64,000 bases of DNA from Paulinella micropora. Lineage: Eukaryota; Cercozoa; Imbricatea; Euglyphida; Paulinellidae. The stretch is from the NCBI GenBank assembly GCA_019918135.1, contig WBZZ01003681.1:25001-89000 (forward strand). The letters run 5' to 3'. The notes below the pieces were generated by a model. It was not told where the DNA came from. It searched no databases and saw nothing but the letters and a program-made list of their open reading frames with translations. The position numbers were made by a program, and so were the translations under genes. This document shows, in pieces, positions 31,545 through 42,610 of this stretch (the stretch's first letter is position 1; each line of letters starts with the position of its first letter).

Positions 31545-32800
31545 TCACTGGTCTTCTATAAAGTTAGCAATAACATTAACACTTCCAGAATTACCACCTG
31601 CCGACACAGACTTTTGTGTGAATGTCAATACATCGTTCGGGGTTAATTGGATATCATAAGTTCTGAGATTAATCTGCTGAGTAGAGCCAGCATTAACATA
31701 AATCTTAAAAATTGTTGTTCCGTTTGCGATAGCAGTTGCTTTTGTGTCTGTATCTGCAATTGAAGTTTTGGCATCAACATCAGCAAAACCCGCCCCTGTC
31801 AGTGTTCCGTTCAATACCATTCTGACGACATTAGCCTAAGTATCTTCATTTGTAATACTTATCAAAGATGGAAAGACATTTGAATAGTTGGTTAGGCTAT
31901 TATTGAATAGTGCTTTATTCATGATACTTAAAATGGGGCTTTCAGTTATATTTCCTGCTTCACTCCCTTCCGCCGTATTTGTAATACTTGTATTAATAGT
32001 GTTGGTGCCTTCAACAAACAAACTACAACTGGCTGTCTTCAGTCTTTGTATTCCAACTCCCACATTATTATTAATAATTCGTGCTACAAATGGCAATGTA
32101 GTATTCCGCAGACTGACACCCGTGTTGGCATTCGCATACTTAATCGTATGGACTAACTGAAAATCGCCTGTCTTTGGATTTTCAATAGAAAACTTAATAG
32201 CACCAAAACCTAAGTATTGAAATTGAATTTGAAATACATTTCCCTTTGTCCAGTCTAATACAGGCATATCTCCTGTTCCGTCGCACGGGTCATCCCAGTA
32301 GGCTTGAAAAAATACGCTTAGGGTTCCTCCTTTGCAATGTAGAATACACATTCCTTCATCTCTAGTCTTGTAAAAGTAGAAACCATTAAGTAATTCGTTA
32401 TCTCCGATACCTATCCAAGAATAATAATCTTCGGTTTCGTCAGTTGTCCATAAAGCAGTGAAGCGGGCTACAACACCCATACCAGTGCGATATTTTATTT
32501 TTCTTTTGCTTTCCATAATGGCATTAGCGGTAACATTAGCATTTGTTTTTAATTCCGCCATATTATTCAGAAATGAAACACTCGCATTTGTCTGAGTTAA
32601 TGACCATATCCGTATATTAATGGTATATGGAAAGATTTCCTGTAATACTGGTGTTAAGGAACTGGTTAGGGTTTTGCCAAAAGCGTCTTCATATGATTAG
32701 TTTCAATGTGTCCATCATATCCAACTTTGACATTTATAAACTTTCGTCCGGATTTTGTGCGATTAAATTTCTCTGGTGGGTCGTCATTGATATTTTCAAT
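31545..32800 (-). pseudogene. Conserved virion protein after the capsid gene, left half
   Basis: This relative of 15225-16476 has AELKTNANVTANAIMESKRKIKYRTGMGVVARFTALWTTDETEDYYSWIGIGD, then GNVFQIQFQYLGFGAIKFSIENP, LVHTIKYANANTGVSLRNTTLPF, and closing FIEDQ. The conserved front is near 32660-32790. It is more similar to element 1 than to the right-half copy in its middle. Broken, about three breaks. Confidence 0.65.
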
Positions 32801-32853
32801 TTGTTTGCATATAAAACAAAAAATATTTTCTTTTTCTTTTTTATTTATTTTTT

Positions 32854-34343
32854 CTAACTCATCAAGATTTCAATTCCCTTAACAACAATAGTCCTCTGAA
32901 GAATAGCATTAGTATAATAATTCAATTGGACAGCTCCCTCAGCACTCCATTCATACCTCCGTTCGGTGTCCAAGGATAGACCAGCCACTTCATAACCCTC
33001 TTCTTCTCTCTTGTCATAAAGCGGGCGGTTGTGATCCCAGAAATCAACATGGAACCAGTTATATTCATACACATTAGAGTTCAAAATAGCAGAGCCCTTA
33101 ACTTTTTCCTTCACAAGCATATAGTCTTCATTGCGAGCGCAAGCGATATCAAACTGCTGAATTCTATTACTATCCAAAGTAGTGTAATAAGAAGTAATCT
33201 TAGCCTGTGCTTGGTTATCGCAATCAAATGCGGTGTTTAAAGTTTCGGTATTATTAAACCCGCTAGTGTAAATTCGGCGAATTCTCTCACCCTGCGAGCG
33301 GTTCATCTTCAAAACGAATGACTGAGTGCCCGCACCGAGATTGGTTTTCCAAGAGATAGGGTATTCGGTCTTGAACGAAAATCCTTCACCAGCAATCTTT
33401 TGTTGAACACCCAAAATAACATTTGGATCGGTTTCAACAGCGAGAAAGAGGTTAAGGTTGGTACTCCTGCCGAAACACTTTTCGCATTAGTTCCATAAAA
33501 TATGGTTTTGTTCGTGCCCTCCCACACAATCCTCAAATCAAGAATTTCATTAAAACCAATAGTCTTATCAATTTCAAAAATGGTTCCGAAAAGCATTCCT
33601 AGAGGAATAGACACATTGATAACGGGATCATCCCCATTATTGGTTCCTCCTTCAAAATACTTAGCCCCCACATTTACAACAGATCCAACACCTGTTCCGT
33701 CAGCGATAAGAGCATCATTATGACGGCGGGCTGTGATAGGAGGCTGTGCGGCGTAATTTTGAACTCTCGCTCCCAATGTTTGAACCATTTCGATTATACG
33801 AGCGACAATGCTACCCGCCCGATCAGCTGTGTTTGTAGCACCAATAGCGGTGAAAGCAGTCGCACCATCATTGAGGAAGTTAGCATAGCCCGCATCGGCC
33901 ATAGTTTTTCTATCAGCAGGCGAGGCTTGTGTATCATTAGGCACATTACACTTTTGAAGCATAGCCCCATAACCAGACCCTGCCCCGTGGTTATCCAAAG
34001 CCATAAATCTATCATGAGAAATCTCAGGCTTCCAAATCATCTTAGTGTAATTTCCCACGTGTTGAAGATTACACAGATACTGACCGCTTCGGCTTCGCAG
34101 TTCAATTGTCTTAATCATCGAAAGGCAGTCCATAGGAATTCGGTTGTATCTTCCAGCATTACCTCCCCGATTTGGTGTGTAGGTAAATCGCAGCACAGAC
34201 CTCGCAAGGTTCAAAGGACGAGTAGGAATTTCAAAAGTTGATTCAATTCCTCCCACGGTGGTAATTGGAATTGTCGCAAGACTTTCGCGGGCTCTGACTG
34301 TGTGTAAGTTCTCCTCCATATTGGACAGGCATTTTTCTTTTTT
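32854..34343 (-). pseudogene. Major capsid protein, left half
   Basis: It keeps STFEIPTRPLNLARSVLRFTYTP, MDCLSMIKTIELRSRSGQYLCNLQHVGNYTKM, PVINVSIPLGMLFGTIFEIDKT and YNWFHVDFWDHNRPLYDKR, in the same order as element 1. Similarity to the element 1 capsid is much higher than to the right-half capsid. Position between the virion gene and penton candidate is conserved. Broken, about two breaks. Confidence 0.82.
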
Positions 34344-34518
34344 TGAAATAGTGTAAATTAACTAATTCACCAGTATATATTTATAGAAAAAATAATTAAT
34401 TCTAAAATTATAAAAAAAATCACGAGTGATTTTTGCTATAACACAAACTTCGTTTGTTTATAATCTACCTCGCCTTTAACAAATTGAAAAATGAAGTAAA
34501 TAAATTAAATAATTAGTT

Positions 34519-35273
34519 TCACGATAAACCAATAAAGTCATAACGACTCCCAATACCATTAAGATTTATTGCTTGGTCGTTTTCGTCCGTCAAGTAAAAC
34601 CTAAATACATTATTTGAACTTGCGGATAATGTTTTCCCGTATTCACTACCAGAGCCGTCATATATGACGGAGCCAAACGGAATTTCATTCGCGGTGTATA
34701 TTTCTTGTAGCACATGATTATCCTTCATTTACCAACTCCGATTGAAAGTATAAAGTTTTTTACCAGTTAGAATAATTACATTCGGCGATTTAATAAAATT
34801 ATTGGCAAGAAGTATGCTGAATTTCTATCAAACCCCATAACCTCGTGAATACGGGTATCACCATCAAATATAAACTGCGGTTGAATTCCTTTATTCTCTG
34901 ACACACTGAAAGTTAATTTTCCATCTTCTGGGTCTATGTTGGTATTATTACTGGATACCACATAAGTATAATTATTTGGGCTGTCTGCGGTTAGCACCTC
35001 TGCCAGTTTATTTTTTAGATTGTTCATTGTGTAGTTTCCCTCAGGTATCGTAATTAAAGCCTCATACCAGTCTTCGCTAAGTGTAAAGGTATTATATGGT
35101 GAAGCCACCGAATAATACGACTTCGGCACATAAATATGAAGTATTTTGCAGTGTGTGGGATTGTCTAGCCCCTTCATTTAACTTCGTGTGTAAAGTCGCT
35201 GTCTGTACCGGTTATTCTATTTTTGCTATTTATGTAATAGATACTACTTCACCTTCCTCCCTTATAGTCCATT
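34519..35273 (-). pseudogene. Penton-candidate virion protein, left half
   Basis: It shares MDYKGGR-type start, KGLDNPTHCKILHIYVPKSYYSVASPYNTFTLSED, TIPEGNYTMNNLKNKLAEVLTADSPNNYTY and NEIPFGSVIYDGSGSEYGK with the other two copies. It is nearly identical to the right-half copy over long stretches, unlike the capsid gene next to it. Broken, about three breaks. Confidence 0.65.
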
Positions 35274-35309
35274 GTATATTATGCAAATACTATTTGGACA
35301 TCTTCAAAA

Positions 35310-35883
35310 CTATATAAATTATTTATGTGATTTTGTGTTTTATTATGTCTATTTCTTTTACAAATAGTCAATTCAACACCACACTCACAAATGTATTTTC
35401 TTTGTTGTCTCTCTCTTTCTTTACATTTATTTTTACATCTATATTTTTTGTATACTCACTTTTTTCTTTTTTATGTTATAAATAATATTTCTTTTGTTTT
35501 TCACATAACTCAGTTCTTCTTTGTTCTTTATAGTAATTATTTTTTCCAATATTTCAGTTTTATTTTCTTGGTAGTATTCTACCTTTCCCTTCCCGCAATA
35601 CGTCTATTCACACAATCTAGTTTCTAGTATGATTACCTTCTTGTTTAAGTAATTCCATTTTATTATCACTCGGAAATAATTCAACTAATTCAATGTAGGC
35701 ATCATCATATTTAATAATTTCAAAAGACGATGTATTTTTTGACTTTTCATTCTTCCAACTTTTATAATTTATTCTATGCTTAGCAATTCTCTGTGCTAAT
35801 GTTTGAGTTGTTGAACCAATATAAATTTCGTCTGTCTGGTGAGACCTGATTGAATAAATCTTTCCTTGTTTGTAGTCAGGCAT
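35310..35883 (-). pseudogene. GIY-YIG endonuclease gene
   Basis: The start reads MPDYKQGKIYSIRSHQTDEIYIGSTTQTLAQRIAKHR, with the two beta-strand GIY (KIYSI) and YIG (YIGST) motifs and the following Arg-containing helix. A typical C-terminal finger, CECGVELTICKRNRHNKT, is encoded near 35330-35400. GIY-YIG enzymes nick or cut DNA and many are selfish homing genes. It is found only in the left half, between the penton candidate and the protease; the other two blocks lack it. Broken, about two breaks. Confidence 0.75.
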
Positions 35884-35899
35884 ATTCTTTTGTATTCTT

Positions 35900-36646
35900 T
35901 TATATTCTTTTTTCTTTAATACATAATGTAGATATACGTATCAAACCATAACCATTCTGTGCTTTCAACTCCACCGCTTCCTTCTCTTTTAAGTCTGTGA
36001 AACCGCTAGCAAATTTAAAGCGGTTCCCTTTCGCCCGCTCTAAAAGAAACCTCATACTATTCCATCCGCAGGTATCCGATGTGTCTGATTGTTGTTTTAT
36101 CTTATTAACCTTCATTAATAATATGAACTTGGCTTACTTTTATCACTAAGTTGTTTCATTTGTTGTTGAAAAGTCTTCTGTCGGTTTATACAGGGCTAGC
36201 GGGTCGTATATCTCTATACTTCTATCGCCATCTAAAGAGCAGTAAACGGCGATCCAATGAGACCCTTTTTGATTATGATTATCTAAGTTCATAATAAATC
36301 CGTATCGCTTTCTGCTTCCGGGCTTCAACTTGTAGATTTCATTACTGGCTATCGCTCCGAGATACCATCCATATTTTTTCATTATATCATCTATTTCATT
36401 AGTCATTAGCCCCCGACCCTCGCCCTCCTGCTCCGGCTGTGGCTCCTCTTGCTGTGGCTCGGGCTCTGGTTGCTGTGGCTCGGGCTCTGGTTGCTGTGGC
36501 TCGGGCTCTGGTTGCTGTGGCTCTGGCTCTTGCTGTGGCTGTGGTTGCTCTGGCTCTGGTTGCTGTGGCTCTGGTTGCTGTTGCTCATTTCTATATTTAT
36601 TTATAAGAGCATTAAGATAATCTTTTTTCTCATTGAATGAACCCAT
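35900..36646 (-). pseudogene. Adenain-like protease with PEPQQ-repeat leader, left half
   Basis: The frame starts MGSFNEKKDYLNALINKYRN, runs through a repeat of PEPQQ/PEPEQ words (about 36425-36590), then the protease domain MTNEIDDIMKKYGWYLG with GSHWIAVY, IEIYDPLALY and DTCGWNSMRFLLERA. Function is as for 12074-12586. The Gln/Pro/Glu-rich leader looks like a flexible linker. Broken, about two breaks. Confidence 0.8.
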
Positions 36647-36679
36647 TCTTTTCGTGATAGATACTTTTTAATTGTTTAT

Positions 36680-37090
36680 ACGGAAAACACTTTATTAATC
36701 AAATCTTCTAATCCAGTTCCCGTTTGCAAACCCAAATATTCTGCTAGTTTCTTTTTTACTTCATTCTTTTCATTTCCTACATTTATTTTATGTTCTATAA
36801 TTTTGTCTATTATCCATGATGCCCTTTGGTTCCATCCTTTAACATCGTGACCTTCTTGTTGAAGTTTATCTTTCAGTGCTTCACCAAGAATTTTAATAGT
36901 CAGGTTTTTTCAATATTAGTATTTGACAAACCACTCTTCAACATCGCTTTGTATTTAGCATCCTCTAGTTGGTTTCCTATATTTTTATTCAATGCTTCTT
37001 GTGCTCCTAGCATTTTTTCATATCCTCTATTCTTATTTGTTGCTTTTGAAATTCTTTTATTCTTTCTGCTATACTTTGTATTTTACTAGG
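36680..37090 (-). pseudogene. Small conserved helical gene, left half
   Basis: DNA here matches the plus-strand gene at 43833-44090, with shared words KILGEALKDKLQQEGHDVKG, RASWI and HKI-VG. It lies between the coiled-coil gene and the protease in both halves. Helical and charged, with no recognised family. Broken, about two breaks. Confidence 0.5.
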
Positions 37091-37101
37091 TTCCCAATTA
37101 T

Positions 37102-37860
37102 CTATATATCTGCTTGAGTAAAAACTCCAGAATTTATGATTAATTTTTTATAGTCTTCAAATTCTTTATTTTGCTTAACTTTTACCTCTGGCTGTGCCTG
37201 TTGTTCCTGTTGTGTCAGTCCCTGTTGTTGCGGTGGCATAATATATTGATATTGTACTGGTGGTAATGCTTGTATCCGAGTTTTTCTGTCTTCTTCATAT
37301 TTTACATCTTCTATGAGTTTTTGCTCCCTTCTTAATACCCTATCTATTTCTTCCTTTCTTTCATTAATCTCCGCCAGTTCTCTTTTATGTTCCCTATCTT
37401 TTATTTCTTTTTGTTCCTTCGCATCGGCTATGTCTTTTCTTTCTTGCCTCTTCTTTTCCTCGTCTAAATCCTCCCGTGCCTTTCTTTCTTTTTTCTCTAT
37501 GGCTTCAATACCCTCATACTTTTCCTTTCTGAGTTTGTCTAAGTGGTCTTGAATGGCTGTTCTTGTATTTTGTTCAATCTCTGACAGGCTCTGGACTTTT
37601 CTTAAATCCTCCTTTTTAGTAGTCCGCTTTGCTTTTGGTCTGCTTAAGTATTTCATAAAAAGTTTAACAATTTGAAGTGTGCTCATATCATTGGTTTTAT
37701 TACCGAAATTAAGATAATATTTTTTTGTCGCGCGTGTGCGAACGCCCCGCACAAGGCGGGGCTCTCCCTTCTGGATAATGTACGGTCTCCCACTCTTATT
37801 CCTATAAACCCGCGGGGGTCTCGCCTTAGGCTTCCTTGTTTTTTTGGTTTTAGCAACCAT
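37102..37860 (-). CDS. Capsid-block coiled-coil protein, left half
   Basis: The product has 252 residues. The conserved basic module (RPPRVYRNKSGRPYI, YLNFGNKTNDMSTLQIVKLFMKYL) is interrupted by about 13 extra residues around GEPRLVRGVRTRATK, encoded by a GC-rich double hairpin at 37727-37762. After that comes a long charged coiled coil with REHKRELAEINERKEEIDR and a Gln-rich tail. The frame stays open through the insertion. Place and shape match 10971-11585. Confidence 0.7.
   Translation of the reverse strand: MVAKTKKTRKPKARPPRVYRNKSGRPYIIQKGEPRLVRGVRTRATKKYYLNFGNKTNDMSTLQIVKLFMKYLSRPKAKRTTKKEDLRKVQSLSEIEQNTRTAIQDHLDKLRKEKYEGIEAIEKKERKAREDLDEEKKRQERKDIADAKEQKEIKDREHKRELAEINERKEEIDRVLRREQKLIEDVKYEEDRKTRIQALPPVQYQYIMPPQQQGLTQQEQQAQPEVKVKQNKEFEDYKKLIINSGVFTQADI
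37727..37762 (-). repeat. GC-rich double-hairpin insertion in the coiled-coil gene
   Basis: An imperfect GTCGC/GCGAAC hairpin (about 37727-37743) abuts GCCCCGC-acaag-GCGGGGC (37744-37762). Neither element 1 nor the right half has it at this place. It adds codons in frame to the gene at 37102-37860. Confidence 0.8.
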
Positions 37861-37929
37861 TTTATATTAACAAAAAGATATTTCTGTGTCATATCAAACT
37901 ATTTTTGTTTTTTTCAAAATTAGACACAA

Positions 37930-38770
37930 CACTAGTGTTGTGTCATTTGTCCCGCAAGGTGACTAAAATTTGAGTGCCCCTCGTCCGCTCTGCTTACCAT
38001 ACCCCAGTTTTGCAGCAAATTAAATCTCTCTTTGGTCGCCTCGTGATACTTTTCCAGAAAGTAATCAAAGTTGAAAGATAAGTCTAAGTGTTTATACACG
38101 AGTTCCATTTTATCCTGAGACTGACCCGGAAAGATTAATAAATAATCTAATTGTTTAATGGCTTCTGGCCGTAGGTCGTTCAGATACTGACTAGACATAA
38201 TCGCCTTTGATTTATAGTGTCTGTTCTTTTTTAACAAATCACTTACGGACTTGTCTCTTAATCCACTCCCTAAATCGTCCAAAACAAAAACAACATCTGG
38301 CGAAATATACTTACTCGGTCGTTCTTTTGGTTCGATAGTTTTCTTTTTTTCTTCTTTTCAAAAGTATAAAAATTGTGGTTTCTCTATTTCCTCTTTGTCC
38401 TGTTTTACTTCTCCTTCTTGTTCTTCGTCTGGTTTGTTCAGTTTATCTAACTCATAGTCTATCACATTCACCCCATCTGATTTAAGAAAGGTATATATCG
38501 CCATCGGGTTTCCCCTGTTCTTAAAGTGCTTTACCATGGCTTTATAAATGTAGTCCTTGTGTATTGTTGAAGCAATAATGACAATACGGGTTTTTATGTC
38601 TGTTGTTCGTTTCAGTATTTCAAGAGTGCTGTCGTTTTCCCGCTCTTCTTACGGGCAAGCAGAAATATATTGGCATACGGCTCATTGAATAATTTATAAC
38701 CCTTGGCTTTTTTGTCTCAATTTCCATCCTGCTTCACTGGTTTCACCTTGACATTGTTTATTTTGTGCAC
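37930..38770 (-). pseudogene. Packaging ATPase, left half
   Basis: Conserved words are PYANIFLLARKKS-type P-loop DNA (near 38630-38690), VVFVLDDLGSG (near 38270) and MSSQYLNDLRPEAIKQLDYLLIFPGQSQDKMELVYKHLDL. The very end carries remnants of the small core gene. Broken, about four breaks. Confidence 0.75.
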
Positions 38771-38780
38771 CTTATATACT

Positions 38781-39141
38781 CTAAGCAAGAAATTCCAAAC
38801 ACACAACAATTCGGCCGGCTAAATTTCCTGTGTCAATATTTCCGCTGTCAGTTTCAAGGACTTTACATGTATATTGTCCGTCTGACCATCCAACGACACC
38901 TAAATTATAACTGAGGTTTGAAATATTTGCTATATTACTATCTGCGAATGCCGATAATTCCAATTCTGTCCATATAAAGAATTCTGGTTTTTGTCTCTGA
39001 TTGGTCGTTCGTATAATGAATAAACTTAACATTCATTTTAGTTGGTGTGAATGACATTTGAATATTTTTATTAAATGTTTTGCTTCCCACAAAATCATTG
39101 CTCAGAAAAATAATCTTGCGGTATTTATATTCAGTAGACAT
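38781..39141 (-). pseudogene. Conserved small virion-block protein, left half
   Basis: This relative of 9320-9689 has MSTEYKYRKIIFLSNDFVGSKTFNKNIQMSFTP, TKMNVKFIHYTN, NISNLSYNLGVVGWSDGQYT and an ending with AGRIVVCLEFLA. Its start codon overlaps that of the divergent Cys-rich gene within the four bases CATG (39139-39142). Broken, about one or two breaks. Confidence 0.6.
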
Positions 39142-39391
39142 GATTATATTGCTGATGATAAACTTTTTAATGACAAAAATATTTTCGCGGACTGCCTGCG
39201 ACTTTTACTCACGGGTAAGCGAAAAAAAGAATGAAAGTTGTCTTTATTGTGTTCAAAAAGGAATAGAAACTAAGTTTAAATGTGTGTATAAGCAGATGAA
39301 TGATTGGTGTGTTAGTTTTGATGAAGCCATTCCTTTAATGTGTTCGGGTAGTGATGCTTCTTGGTATAAAATACACTTATATGAATGCTAA
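39140..39391 (+). CDS. Small secreted Cys-rich protein, element 2 copy
   Basis: The product has about 83 residues. A hydrophobic start (MIILLMINFLMTKIFSRTA) is followed by CDFYSRVSEKKNESCLYCVQKGIETKFKCVYKQMNDWCVSFDEAIPLMC. All six Cys of the element 1 copy (9052-9315) are kept while many other residues have changed, which argues for selection on a disulfide fold at some time. It runs against the flanking genes, and its end overlaps the membrane-protein gene by 15 bases. Confidence 0.68.
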   Translation: MIILLMINFLMTKIFSRTACDFYSRVSEKKNESCLYCVQKGIETKFKCVYKQMNDWCVSFDEAIPLMCSGSDASWYKIHLYEC

Positions 39392-39577
39392 CTTCTTTGA
39401 ACTAGAAGGTGATGGAAGGCAAATTCCTATGAGTAAAGTCAAAATTCCGACATAAGTGTTAGCAACCTCACAAGGTAAGTTCTTTTCAGATAGCCTCACG
39501 ATACAAAGGGTTATAATGGCGATAATGATACCCATTTGAAACAGATACTTAATAAGTCGGCTGTCAGTCAAGAACAC
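39377..39577 (-). CDS. Small protein with two membrane segments, element 2 copy
   Basis: DSRLIKYLFQMGIIIAIITLCIVRLSEKN and ANTYVGILTLLIGICLPSPSSSK match the gene at 8872-9066 almost exactly. The two hydrophobic segments are preserved. It overlaps the Cys-rich gene on the other strand, as in element 1. The frame looks open. Confidence 0.6.
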   Translation of the reverse strand: MFLTDSRLIKYLFQMGIIIAIITLCIVRLSEKNLPCEVANTYVGILTLLIGICLPSPSSSKKLAFI

Positions 39578-39662
39578 GAGACTTTAATTCGGGAGTTAGT
39601 TCGCCATCCATATCCATAATAGGCGGTGGTCTGTGAAGTCTAGTTGTATTATTATTAGACAT
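39564..39662 (-). CDS. 32-residue proline-rich small protein, element 2 copy
   Basis: The product is MSNNNTTRLHRPPPIMDMDG followed by ELTPELKSRVLD, the same core as 8727-8879. It has the same neighbours: the fibre gene upstream and the two-membrane-segment gene downstream. Confidence 0.55.
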   Translation of the reverse strand: MSNNNTTRLHRPPPIMDMDGELTPELKSRVLD

Positions 39663-40016
39663 GATATTTTAGAATTGCGTTTCGTGCTTCTCACTCTCAC
39701 TTATTCTAAAACATCGTTTTTCTTTATTGAAAAAAAAAATAGGTTTTCGATGTTTATCAACAAACGAGAATGAGCGAAGCGAATGAGAGTGAAGTTGATA
39801 AATATCAAGGGAATACAACTGCTCGGATTTCTGCTAATTGGTTGGCTTGGTCTTGTAATATATTAAGTAAAAGTTAGTTTATTTTCTTTTTCTAAATTAA
39901 CTACCTTTTCCGCCATGTGTTGAAAAGCACTAACCAATATTGGAATAAAAGGAATAAAACTTGTATATGATACTCCTTCTAAATTTCATCTTCTTCTATT
40001 TTCATATCTGTTGTAT
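39663..40016. other. Spacer upstream of the small genes, fibre-tail remnants
   Basis: Part of this stretch (about 39800-39900) resembles the coding DNA of the fibre's coiled-coil end in element 1 (ILQDQANQLAEI). It also holds a palindromic pair around 39745-39805 (ATGTTTATCAAC... and GTTGATAAATATC). No whole gene is seen. Confidence 0.4.
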
Positions 40017-42325
40017 CTACAATTCTGGAAACACCTTTTTAACTTCATCAGCAATAAAACCACAACTCTTTTTTTCTTTCTTCTCATCTGATTTCCAATA
40101 ATAAGAACAACAATTTAATTTCATTAGTTTCCCGCAACAATCACCGCATTCTAATGTCTTAATATCTGCTTTCAATCTCCTGTCTGATAAGAAACCCCAA
40201 GCCCCATTTTGAGCGACATAGTTATAAGCAAAACCAACATCACCATTTGAATTTGGCGTAGACCAAGCATAAAGTTGTGTGCCACTCCATCCAATCGCCC
40301 CTCGGTTATTCGCATAAGCATTTGCTCTGAATACTATTAATGGCTCGGTATTTATTGAAGGTCTAGTTCCAAGAGTAATTGTTGAGTTTGCTCCTGTGGA
40401 TGGAATAGTAAATGTCCCAGCAGTATCAAGATACGGCCCTGTAGCCCATGCAACACTACTTCCCGCCGTTATTCCTCCTTTATAAGAAAAAGTGAGAAGA
40501 GAATTACTTTTACTTATCAAAAAGTTTGATGTGGAATTACTAGATATCCATGCTGAACCAGAATAATAAGCATCAAAACGAGATTTATATTCCCATGAGA
40601 CCAAGAAAGAAGCTGAAAAGCAGGATTGTTATCCTCAGATGATACGCATTGAATATATAACCCCGCCGATGCATTTACATTTCCATATAGTTCTAATCCG
40701 CCTGAAACTCCTGATTTAGTATTCCGTCCTATGATTATCGGCACACCATTTGATGTTGTAATACTATTGCTAAATGTTTTGACACCTGCTATTGTTTGAG
40801 TTCCTGTTATTTTAACATTCTGACCATCTAATGTATCTACATAACTTTTGTTTGCCCCGTCCGTTGAAGCAGTCGGTGTGAATAAATTTGTTATTTTTTG
40901 GCTTTTCATATCAACTCCCGCATTCGCTGTTAATAATCCTCCGATAGTCCCCGCCCCTGTTGTTGTTAATATTTTAATAGCAGTTATATCTTGATTTCCC
41001 ATATTTAAGGGGCCTGACATAGTTCCGCCTGCTAATGAAAGGAAAGTCAATGACCCAGTTGAATTCACCCTAACCCTAACCCTAACCCTAACCCTAACTT
41101 CAATTGTCCATTCGCTGATGTCGCTATCACTACATCGCTGTGTGTATCAATTGAACCATCTGCTGACACTTTCGCCTTGTTCGCATCGTGCTCCGTTATT
41201 AAAGTTGCGACAGACCTACCATTTAGTTGGCCTGTATTTGTAATGTTTTGGCTGTTCATATCAAGACCAGCATTTGCTTTTATTGATTTTGAAGCCGTGA
41301 TTGCTGTGTTGTTAATTCTAGATAATTCATTTGTACCTACATAGTAAAACACATGACTATCCGTTGAAGCACTAACATTATAAAGCAAAGTTCCACTAGC
41401 AACCCCAAACCCAAGAAAAGCAGTTGTTGAAGGTGTTCCTCCATCCCATAAAACCAGTTTATTATTAATCGTTGTTCCGCTTCTATCAATGAAAAGACTT
41501 TTTCCAGCACCTACTACTACATTGTCGCTTGTTGTTAATGTTGTTGTTGATACTCCCACACTTGCCGTAATTAATCATTTTGTCCATAAAGTCCCGTTTG
41601 CCCCATTCAATGACATTAATAGTTGCTCACCTGAATTCTCCCATATAAAACCCATCGTAGCATAATTAGCACAAAACAAAGTAGATGGAGGAAATGGACA
41701 GGGTATATTTCTGTGGGATACAGACAATCCAAGTTGGGGTATTTATATGGCAACGAATGGAGGAGCTGTAAATACCAGAAGTCTAATAGGTGGTTCAGCC
41801 GTTGCTGGTAATGATTTTACTTCGTATGGCTTTCGTTGTAGAGTTAATAGATAACTTACATCCACTATTTGTTGTAAATAATCCATTCTCTGTTATAGCA
41901 TTACTAAATGTTTTGACCCCTGCTATGGTTTGGTCTCCTGTTAATTTAACCACCGAAGTATCAAGACCAGAAACATCAACACCATCAACCAAATTCACGT
42001 TCTGTATATTTTGATTTCCCATATTTAGTCCTCCTGTCATATTGACAGTGCCATCTAATCTCAGAAAGGGTGATGCCGTGTTTCTCCATTGACCCGTGCT
42101 ATAAATGAGCAACTGATTGTCTGATGCTGTTGTTATAGTTACATCGCTGTGTGTATCTATTGAACCATCCGCAGACACTTTCGCATTATTCGCATTGTGC
42201 TCTGTTATCCAAGTTGATACAGACTTACCATTTAGCTGACCTACATTTGTAATGTTTTGGCTGTTCATATTTAGTGCTCGAGTCATAGTCGTGGTGCCGT
42301 CAAGTCGCAGAAAGGGCGATGTTGT
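40017..42325 (-). pseudogene. Modular fibre gene with S74-type chaperone, left half
   Basis: It carries LRLDGTVNMTGGLNMGNQNI, VSADGSIDTHSDV, GVSTTTLTTSDN and other shaft words of the element 1 fibre, then WAT/GAIGWSGTQLYAWS and the S74 start LSDRRLKADIKTLE with GFIADEVKKVFPEL. The chaperone end is of a different subtype from that in element 1 (CGDCCGKLMKLNCCSYYW). One short internal stretch lies in the opposite orientation, and telomere-type repeats are inserted at 41068-41097. It ends at the dimer centre. Broken, about five breaks. Confidence 0.8.
41068..41097. repeat. Interstitial telomere-type repeat, five CCCTAA units
   Basis: There are five perfect CCCTAA units (TTAGGG on the minus strand) inside the fibre gene, between sequence coding ANGQL and VNSTGSL. 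In the element 1 fibre these words are separated by only a few codons (LTYNGTNW), so the repeat replaces or interrupts a short piece of the gene. Confidence 0.92.
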
Positions 42326-42574
42326 AAGGTGATTATGTCTAGTCAGTATTTGAACGACCTACGACCAGAAGTCATTAAGCAGTTAGATTATTTATTAATC
42401 TTTCCAGACCAGTCTCAGGACAAAATGGAACTAGTGTATAAACACTTAGACTTATCTTTCGACTTTGATTATTTTCTGGAAAAGTATCATGAAGCTACAA
42501 ACGAAAGATTTAATTTTCTGTATGTCTCAAGTGTTGATGATGAACTCCGCAAAAACTTCAATTTTCGCCTATAA
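42326..42574 (+). pseudogene. Packaging ATPase, 3' part, right half
   Basis: MSSQYLNDLRPEVIKQLDYLLIFPDQSQDKMELVYKHLDLSFDFDYFLEKYHEATNERFNFLYVSS matches the last third of the ATPases at 9758-10542 and 37930-38770. The right half begins here, at the dimer junction, so only this part is present. Confidence 0.75.
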
Positions 42575-42578
42575 TAAA

Positions 42579-42610
42579 AAATTTTAATTATTTATTTTTC
42601 TGTATTATAT
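42579..42610 (+). promoter_or_regulatory. Late-type promoter-like motif before 42611
   Basis: TTTTAATTATTTATTTTTC is followed by TGTATTATAT directly before the ATG at 42611, the same pattern as at 10544. Confidence 0.5.

Noticed and set aside
41068-41097. A chromosome end or telomere cap
   Set aside because: There are only five repeat units, with fibre-gene sequence on both sides, so it is interstitial.
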